Source: Streptomyces flavochromogenes (GTDB lineage: Bacteria; Actinomycetota; Actinomycetes; Streptomycetales; Streptomycetaceae). From it: DNA of 64,000 nt. Position 1 is the stretch's first letter. The number at the start of each line of letters is the position of its first letter. Below the pieces are notes generated by a model that ran no database searches, had not been told where the DNA came from, and saw only the letters and a list, made by a program, of their open reading frames with translations. Position numbers and translations under genes: made by a program. The stretch is from the NCBI RefSeq assembly GCF_000717595.1, contig NZ_JNZO01000014.1, forward strand, positions 124,001 through 188,000. The letters run 5' to 3'. This document shows positions 58,766-64,000 of the stretch, one piece after another.

Positions 58766-60133
58766 ATGCACCGGACCCGTCTGCCACTCACCGTGGCCGC
58801 ACTCGCCCTCGCCGCCGGCGGTCTCACCGTCGCCACCGACGCCCCCGCCCAGGCCGCCGCCGGCCGGATCACCGGCATCGGCGGCAAGTGCGTCGACGTC
58901 GCGGGGGCCAACCCCGCGAACGGCACCCCCGTCCAGCTGTACGACTGCAACGACACCGCCGCCCAGACCTGGGACGTCGGCGCCGACGGCACCCTCAAGG
59001 CCCTCGGCAAGTGCCTCGACGTGACCTCGGGCGGCACCGCCAGCGGAACGACGATCCAGCTCTGGGACTGCAACGGCTCCGCCGCGCAGCGCTGGACCGT
59101 CACCGCCGCCCGCGACATCGTCAACCCGCAGGCCGACAAGTGTCTCGACGCCACGGGCAACAGCTCGGCCAACGGCACCCGGCTGCAGATCTGGACGTGC
59201 ACCGGCGCCGCCAACCAGAAGTGGACGGCGCCCCCGGCCGGTGGCACCGGACCGGCCCCCGGCGGGAACATGGCGGTCGCGCCGTACCTCTACAACGGCT
59301 GGGGCAGCCCGCCGAGCCCGACCACCGTCATGAACGCCACCGGCGTCAAGTGGTTCACACTCGCCTTCGTCCTCAGCAACGGCTACTGCAATCCCCAGTG
59401 GGACGGTGGCCGCCCCCTCGTCGGCGGCGTCGACCAGCAGACGGTCAACACGATCCGGGCGGCCGGCGGCGACGTCATCCCCTCCTTCGGCGGCTGGAGC
59501 GGCAACAAGCTGGAGAGCTCCTGCTCCAGCGCGGGCGAACTCGCCGCCGCGTACCAGAAGGTGATCAACGCGTACGGTCTCAAGGCCATCGACATCGACA
59601 TCGAGGCCGCCGCCTACGACAGCCCCACCGTCCAGCAGCGCACGGTCGACGCCCTCAAGAGGGTCAAGGCCGACAACCCCGGCCTGAAGGTGTACGTCAC
59701 CTTCGGGACCGGCCAGAACGGCCCCGACACCGGCCTCGTCGACCGGGCCGCCGCGGCCGGCCTCACGGTCGACAGCTGGACCATCATGCCGTTCAACTTC
59801 GGCGGCAACGGACAGAACATGGGCACCCTCACCGTCCGCGCGGCCGAGGGTCTCAAGACCGCGGTGAAGAACGCGTACGGCTACAGCGACGACCAGGCCT
59901 ACCGCCACACCGGCATCTCCTCGATGAACGGCGTCACGGACGTGGGCGAGACCATCACCCAGGCCGACTTCCGCACGATCCTCGCCTACGCGCAGCAGCG
60001 GCACCTGGCCCGGCTGACCTTCTGGTCCGTCAACCGCGACCGGCCCTGCACCGGCGGCGGCGCCGACACCTGCTCCGGGATCGGGCAGCAGGCCTGGGAG
60101 TTCACCCGGATCCTCGCGGCGTACAACGGCTGA
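58766..60133 (+). CDS. Secreted GH18 chitinase with ricin-type lectin domain
   Basis: 455 residues, ATG at 58766. A signal peptide (about 1-33, ending AQAAAG) is followed by a ricin-B (CBM13-like) domain (about 34-155) with three repeats ending QTWDV, QRWTV and QKWTA and CVDV/CLDV/CLDA segments. A Gly/Pro linker leads to a GH18 barrel (about 170-455): VIPSFGGWSG and the active-site strand LKAIDIDIEAA, where the DxDxE arrangement holds the catalytic Glu. It would cleave chitin or chito-oligomers outside the cell. It is first of three secreted proteins all carrying ricin-lectin repeats; the DasR-like site in its promoter supports a chitin-regulated role. Confidence 0.92.
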   Translation: MHRTRLPLTVAALALAAGGLTVATDAPAQAAAGRITGIGGKCVDVAGANPANGTPVQLYDCNDTAAQTWDVGADGTLKALGKCLDVTSGGTASGTTIQLWDCNGSAAQRWTVTAARDIVNPQADKCLDATGNSSANGTRLQIWTCTGAANQKWTAPPAGGTGPAPGGNMAVAPYLYNGWGSPPSPTTVMNATGVKWFTLAFVLSNGYCNPQWDGGRPLVGGVDQQTVNTIRAAGGDVIPSFGGWSGNKLESSCSSAGELAAAYQKVINAYGLKAIDIDIEAAAYDSPTVQQRTVDALKRVKADNPGLKVYVTFGTGQNGPDTGLVDRAAAAGLTVDSWTIMPFNFGGNGQNMGTLTVRAAEGLKTAVKNAYGYSDDQAYRHTGISSMNGVTDVGETITQADFRTILAYAQQRHLARLTFWSVNRDRPCTGGGADTCSGIGQQAWEFTRILAAYNG

Positions 60134-60197
60134 CCCACAGCCCACGGGCCCACGGGCCCCTCCTGCCTCTCTTCCCGCCCCCCACCAAGGAGCCCCC

Positions 60198-62483
60198 ATG
60201 CCCACCCCCACCTCCCGGGGCAGCGCCGCGCCCCGGCGCCCCGCCCGCGCCCGCCCACGCCCCCGGCGCCTGGCGGCGGTCCTGGCCACCGGCGCTGTGG
60301 CCTGCTCGGCCCTCGTCGCCCTCTCCCCCGGATCCGCCGCCACGGCCGTCTCCCCCTCCGGATCCGGAGCCGGAGCCAGGGCCGCGGCCGCGGCCGAGAT
60401 CCCCACCGGTACCGTCACCGTCGTGAACGCGGGCAGCGGCAAGTGCCTCGACGCACGCGCCGCCGCGACCGCCAACGGCACCGCGGTCCAGCAGTACGCG
60501 TGCAACGGCACCACCGCCCAGCAGTGGACCGTGACACCGACCTCGGACGGCCACGTCCGGATCGGCGCCCGCGACGACTCCGCCCAGGTCGTCGACGTCA
60601 GCGACGTCTCGACCGCCGACAACGCCGCCGTCCACCTGTGGACCTACGGCGGAGGACTCAACCAGCAGTGGCGGGCCGTCGACGAGGGAGGCGGCGCCTT
60701 CCACCTCGTCAACCGCAACAGCGGAAAGTGCCTCGACGTCCCCGCCGCGTCCACCGGCGACAGCGTGCAGCTCGTCCAGTACACCTGCAACGGCACGGCC
60801 GCCCAGCGCTTCCGGGTCACGCCGGTCGGCACCGCGCCCGGCGACGTCGACCTCGGGCCGAACGTCGTCGTGCTCGACCCGTCGATGCCCTCGGCGACCG
60901 TCCAGGGCCGGCTGAACACGATCTTCCAGCGCCAGGAGACCAACCAGTTCGGGCCGGAGCGGTACGCCGTCCTGTTCAAGCCGGGCACGTACAACAACGA
61001 TGTCAACGTCGGCTTCTACACCCAGGTTCTCGGGCTCGGCCAGTCCCCCGACTCCGTGACGATCAACGGCGCCGTGCACGTGGAGGCCGACTGGTTCCCG
61101 CCGCAGAACGCGACCCAGAACTTCTGGCGCGGCGCCGAGAACCTCTCCGTCACCCCCACCGGCGGCACCGACCGCTGGGCCGTGTCCCAGGCCTCGGCGT
61201 ACCGCCGGATGCACGTCCGCGGCAACCTGGAACTGAGCGACGGCGGCTGGTCGAGCGGCGGTTTCATGGCCGATACCAAGATCGACGGCCAGGTCCGCTC
61301 CGGCACCCAGCAGCAGTGGCTGACCCGCAACTCCCAGCTCGGCTCCTGGACGGGGTCGAACTGGAACATGGTCTTCGTCGGCAGCCAGGGCGTCCCCGGC
61401 ACGAGCTTCCCCAACCCGCCGTACACGACCGTCGACCGCTCCCCCGTCGTCCGTGAGAAGCCCTTTCTCACCGTGGACGCCGGAGGCGCCTACCAGGTCG
61501 TCGTGCCCGCCCCGCGCACCGACTCCACGGGCACCACGTGGGCGGCCGGCGGCGCCCCCGCCGCGACCCGACTCCCCATCGACCGCTTCCACATCGTGAA
61601 GCCGGGCGCGACCGCGGCCCAGATCAACGCCGCCCTCGCCGCCGGCAAGGACCTCCTGGTCACCCCCGGCGTGTACCACCTCGACGAGACCCTCCGGGTC
61701 ACCCGACCCGGCACCGTGGTCCTCGGCCTCGGCCTCGCCACCTTCGTCCCCGACAACGGCATCACCGCGATGACCGTCGCCGACGTCGACGGGGTCACGA
61801 TCGCCGGAGTCCTCTTCGACGCCGGTACGGTCAACTCGCCTACCCTGCTGGAGCTCGGCCCCGCCGGATCGTCCGCCTCCCACGCGGCCGACCCGACCTC
61901 GCTCCACGACGTGTACTTCCGCGTCGGCGGCGCGGCCGTCGGCAAGGCGACCACCAGTCTGGTCGTCAACAGCGACCACGTCATCGGCGACCACCTGTGG
62001 GTCTGGCGCGCGGACCACGGCACGGGCGTCGGCTGGAACACCAACACCGCCGACACCGGCCTCGTCGTCAACGGCGACGACGTCACCATGTACGGCCTGT
62101 TCGTGGAGCACTACCAGAAGCACCAGACCGTCTGGAACGGCAACCGCGGCCGGACGTACTTCTACCAGAACGAAATGCCGTACGACCCGCCCCACCAGGC
62201 CGCCTGGATGAACGGTTCGACCCAGGGCTACGCCGCCTACAAGGTCGCCGACTCGGTCACCAGCCACCAGGCCTACGGGCTCGGCAGCTACTGCTACTTC
62301 AACGTCAATCCGGGCGTCACCGCCGAGCACGCCATCGAGGCACCCAACCGTCCCGACGTGCGCTTCCGGAACATGGTGACCGTCTCCCTCGGCGGGACCG
62401 GCACGATCCGGCACGTCGTCAACGACCGCGGCGGACCGTCCGACTCCTCCACCAACGTCGCGAACCTGGTGAGTTACCCATGA
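60198..62483 (+). CDS. Secreted beta-helix protein with N-terminal ricin-type lectin
   Basis: 761 residues, ATG at 60198 with AAGGAG upstream, 64 bp after the chitinase. A long signal peptide (about 1-68, with basic RPRPRRL, hydrophobic AAVLATGAVACSALVAL and an Ala-rich end) precedes a ricin-B domain (about 72-205; QQWTV, QQWRA and QRFRV repeats). The remaining 550 residues are a right-handed beta-helix: ERYAVLFKPGTYNNDVNVGF, AVHVEADW, NLSVTPTGGTDRW, and GVTIAGVLFDAG. I recall such proteins being annotated as coagulation-factor-5/8-type or GH55-like proteins in Streptomyces, mostly uncharacterised. A polysaccharide-degrading role is likely but unproven. Its end overlaps the ThuA gene (ATGA). 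Confidence 0.8.
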   Translation: MPTPTSRGSAAPRRPARARPRPRRLAAVLATGAVACSALVALSPGSAATAVSPSGSGAGARAAAAAEIPTGTVTVVNAGSGKCLDARAAATANGTAVQQYACNGTTAQQWTVTPTSDGHVRIGARDDSAQVVDVSDVSTADNAAVHLWTYGGGLNQQWRAVDEGGGAFHLVNRNSGKCLDVPAASTGDSVQLVQYTCNGTAAQRFRVTPVGTAPGDVDLGPNVVVLDPSMPSATVQGRLNTIFQRQETNQFGPERYAVLFKPGTYNNDVNVGFYTQVLGLGQSPDSVTINGAVHVEADWFPPQNATQNFWRGAENLSVTPTGGTDRWAVSQASAYRRMHVRGNLELSDGGWSSGGFMADTKIDGQVRSGTQQQWLTRNSQLGSWTGSNWNMVFVGSQGVPGTSFPNPPYTTVDRSPVVREKPFLTVDAGGAYQVVVPAPRTDSTGTTWAAGGAPAATRLPIDRFHIVKPGATAAQINAALAAGKDLLVTPGVYHLDETLRVTRPGTVVLGLGLATFVPDNGITAMTVADVDGVTIAGVLFDAGTVNSPTLLELGPAGSSASHAADPTSLHDVYFRVGGAAVGKATTSLVVNSDHVIGDHLWVWRADHGTGVGWNTNTADTGLVVNGDDVTMYGLFVEHYQKHQTVWNGNRGRTYFYQNEMPYDPPHQAAWMNGSTQGYAAYKVADSVTSHQAYGLGSYCYFNVNPGVTAEHAIEAPNRPDVRFRNMVTVSLGGTGTIRHVVNDRGGPSDSSTNVANLVSYP

Positions 62484-63745
62484 GACGACACCTGACACGA
62501 CTGCTCGGCCTGATGGCGCTCGTCCTCGGCCTCGGCGCGGTCGCACCCGCCCAGGCGGCCCCGGCCGCACCCGACTTCCGGGTGATCGCGTTCTACAACG
62601 GAACCTGGGACGCGGCCCACATCGACTTCGTGAAGGAGGCCAACGACTGGTTCCCCCGGACGGCCGCCGCCCAGAACTTCTCCTACACGGCGTCCACCGA
62701 CTGGAACCTGCTCGCCAACGGCGGCGTGAACGCGTACGACGTCGTCCTCTTCCTCGACGACGCCCCCCAGAGCGCGGCCCAACGCGCCGGCTTCGAGCGG
62801 TACATGCGCGACGGCGGCGGCTGGCTCGGCTTCCACGTCTCGGCGTTCACGACGAACGCCTCCGGCTGGAACTGGTACTACAACCAGTTCCTGGGCAGCG
62901 GGAACTTCCGCTCCAACACCTGGGGTCCGACCACCGCCGTCGTCCGCACGGAGAACGGCTCCCACCCGGCCGCGGCCGGTCTGCCCACGACATGGACCTC
63001 CGCCGTCAGCGAGTGGTACAGCTGGTCGAACAACCTGCGGTCCAACCCGTCGATCAAGGTGCTCGCCTCGGTCGACCCGGTCGGCTTCCCGCTGGGCACC
63101 GACCCGAACCAGTCCTGGTACAGCGGTGACTACCCGCTCGTGTGGACCAACACGCAGTACCGCATGCTGTACGCGAACTTCGGCCACAACGCCATGAACT
63201 ACGAGACCGGCACCCGGCTCTCCTCCACGTTCGCCGACCCCACCCAGAACCGGCTCCTCCTCGACGGCCTCCGGTGGCTGGCGGGCGCCGGGACCACCCC
63301 GCCCGGCCCGTTCCCCGGGGACTCCTGGTACACCCTCGCCGCCGAGGCGAACGGACTGTGCGTCGACGTCAGGGCGGCGGGCACGGCCGACGGCACCCCC
63401 GTCCAGCAGTACCCCTGCAACGGCACCCAGGCCCAGCAGTTCCGCTTCACCCCGACGACCGACGGCCACACCCGGATCGGCGTCCGTACCGCTCCCCAGC
63501 AGTCCGTCGACGTCACGGACCGGTCGACGGCCGACGGGGCGCCACTGCAACTGTGGTCCTACGGGGGCGGCACGAACCAGCAGTGGCTGCCGGTGGCCGA
63601 GCCCTCCGGCCGGTACCACTTCGTCGCCCGCCACAGCGGCAAGTGCCTCACCACGACCGGCACGACCGCGGTCGGTGTCGCCCTCGTCCAACGCCGCTGC
63701 GACGGCTCCCCGTCGCAGAGCTTCCGCCCCACCGCGATGCCCTGA
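62480..63745 (+). CDS. Secreted ThuA-like protein with C-terminal ricin-type lectin
   Basis: 421 residues, ATG at 62480 overlapping the previous stop. Signal peptide (about 1-28, ending AQAAPA). The ThuA-like glutamine-amidotransferase-type fold covers about 32-270: FRVIAFYNGTWDAAHIDFVKEAN, DVVLFLDDAPQSAAQRAGFERYMRDGGGWLGFHV and PLVWTNTQYRMLYANFGHN. A Gly/Pro linker is followed by a ricin-B domain (about 285-420) with QQFRF, QQWLP and QSFRP repeats. ThuA proteins are involved in sugar (trehalose-type) metabolism. Secreted, lectin-fused forms are frequent in Streptomyces and probably act on polysaccharides. The strong stem-loops after it end the operon. Confidence 0.82.
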   Translation: MRRHLTRLLGLMALVLGLGAVAPAQAAPAAPDFRVIAFYNGTWDAAHIDFVKEANDWFPRTAAAQNFSYTASTDWNLLANGGVNAYDVVLFLDDAPQSAAQRAGFERYMRDGGGWLGFHVSAFTTNASGWNWYYNQFLGSGNFRSNTWGPTTAVVRTENGSHPAAAGLPTTWTSAVSEWYSWSNNLRSNPSIKVLASVDPVGFPLGTDPNQSWYSGDYPLVWTNTQYRMLYANFGHNAMNYETGTRLSSTFADPTQNRLLLDGLRWLAGAGTTPPGPFPGDSWYTLAAEANGLCVDVRAAGTADGTPVQQYPCNGTQAQQFRFTPTTDGHTRIGVRTAPQQSVDVTDRSTADGAPLQLWSYGGGTNQQWLPVAEPSGRYHFVARHSGKCLTTTGTTAVGVALVQRRCDGSPSQSFRPTAMP

Positions 63746-63769
63746 CGGTCCCCCAGGACGTCACACCCC

Positions 63770-63802
63770 GCGGCCCCCGGGAACCCCGTGCCCGGGGGCC
63801 GC
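63770..63802 (+). terminator. First stem-loop after the secreted-protein operon
   Basis: GCGGCCCCCGGG (63770-63781) and CCCGGGGGCCGC (63791-63802) form a 12-bp perfect stem with a 9-nt loop, 24 bp after the ThuA gene stop. Confidence 0.7.
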
Positions 63803-63815
63803 GACAAGGGACCCT

Positions 63816-63848
63816 CCGATACCGCCGCCCCCCGGGCGGCGGTATCGG
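63816..63848 (+). terminator. Second stem-loop after the secreted-protein operon
   Basis: CCGATACCGCCGCCC (63816-63830) and GGGCGGCGGTATCGG (63834-63848) form a 15-bp perfect stem with a CCC loop. Together with the preceding hairpin it makes a tandem terminator. Confidence 0.75.
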
Positions 63849-64000
63849 CATGCGCGCCCGGCGCCCCGGACCGATCATCCGTACATGGCAGGTACTCCCC
63901 CACTTCCCGGGCCGACCGGCGCCGCCGGTACACCGGCGCCCCGTCAGAAGGGCGCGCCCGCGGCCCCGCCGGGTGCGGTGTCGCTAGTCTTCGTCGACCG

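Noticed and set aside
60102..62570. 822-codon open frame antisense to the beta-helix protein
   Set aside because: It is Gly/Val/Asp-rich without motifs; the plus-strand frame has a signal peptide and lectin repeats.

Overview
The window is high-GC DNA (roughly 72-74 % by eye) with a strong codon third-position GC bias, many GTG starts, ATGA/GTGA stop-start overlaps and actinobacterial families (SARP and LAL regulators, a conservon, LanM, SpoIIE phosphatase, sortase-type LATTG anchor, chitinase with ricin-type lectin repeats). It is almost certainly a Streptomyces chromosome segment. No rRNA, tRNA, CRISPR array, insertion sequence or integrase was recognised.

Layout. 1-8.3 kb: a partial glutamate-cysteine ligase-type gene, a pair of DUF4139/MuiA-type genes, a Fur regulator divergent from a catalase-peroxidase (katG). 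8.4-15.3 kb (minus strand): one tightly coupled operon of radical SAM protein, heme-oxygenase-like iron redox protein, a 72-residue 'aroma-sacti'-like peptide, a cyclase/AAA+ signalling protein, a subtilisin-like protease and a GAF protein. 15.7-24.1 kb (plus strand, divergent): a second RiPP-like operon with a 39-residue acidic precursor ending in a Cys/Ser-containing core, a stem-loop, a glycosyltransferase, two DUF6895-type proteins flanking a radical SAM/SPASM enzyme, an MFS exporter and a prolyl-oligopeptidase. 24.2-32.9 kb (minus): a SARP/AfsR regulator, a LAL (LuxR) regulator, a cysteine-free putative peptide precursor and a class II lanthipeptide synthetase (LanM). Three RiPP-type systems thus lie side by side across about 24 kb.

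33-41 kb is mixed: an acetyltransferase, small hypothetical proteins, a GAF/PAS/SpoIIE phosphatase, a membrane protein, a VOC protein, a lipoprotein, and a free-standing alanyl-tRNA synthetase-like protein preceded by a short Ala-rich reading frame and a hairpin. 41.4-47.6 kb: a decayed MFS gene, a class I terpene synthase, and a complete conservon (CvnA-B-C-D plus a P450 with an altered K-helix motif). 48-50.5 kb: two cell-envelope proteins. 50.6-53.8 kb: a reactive-sulfur operon (MBL/rhodanese, rhodanese, TauE exporter) carrying three copies of a CsoR/CstR-like operator. 53.9-54.6 kb: an ArsR/VOC pair with a palindromic operator.

54.8-57.3 kb holds the most striking pair: a macrodomain protein followed by a protein that joins a uracil-DNA-glycosylase fold (catalytic Asp replaced by Asn) to a C-terminal R-S-ExE ADP-ribosyltransferase. 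ADP-ribosyl writer and likely reader or eraser are encoded together, with a DNA-recognition fold attached, which suggests a DarTG-like toxin/antitoxin or phage-defence module. The window closes with an aminoglycoside phosphotransferase-like gene and three secreted ricin-lectin proteins (GH18 chitinase, beta-helix protein, ThuA protein) behind a promoter containing a DasR-like half-conserved palindrome.
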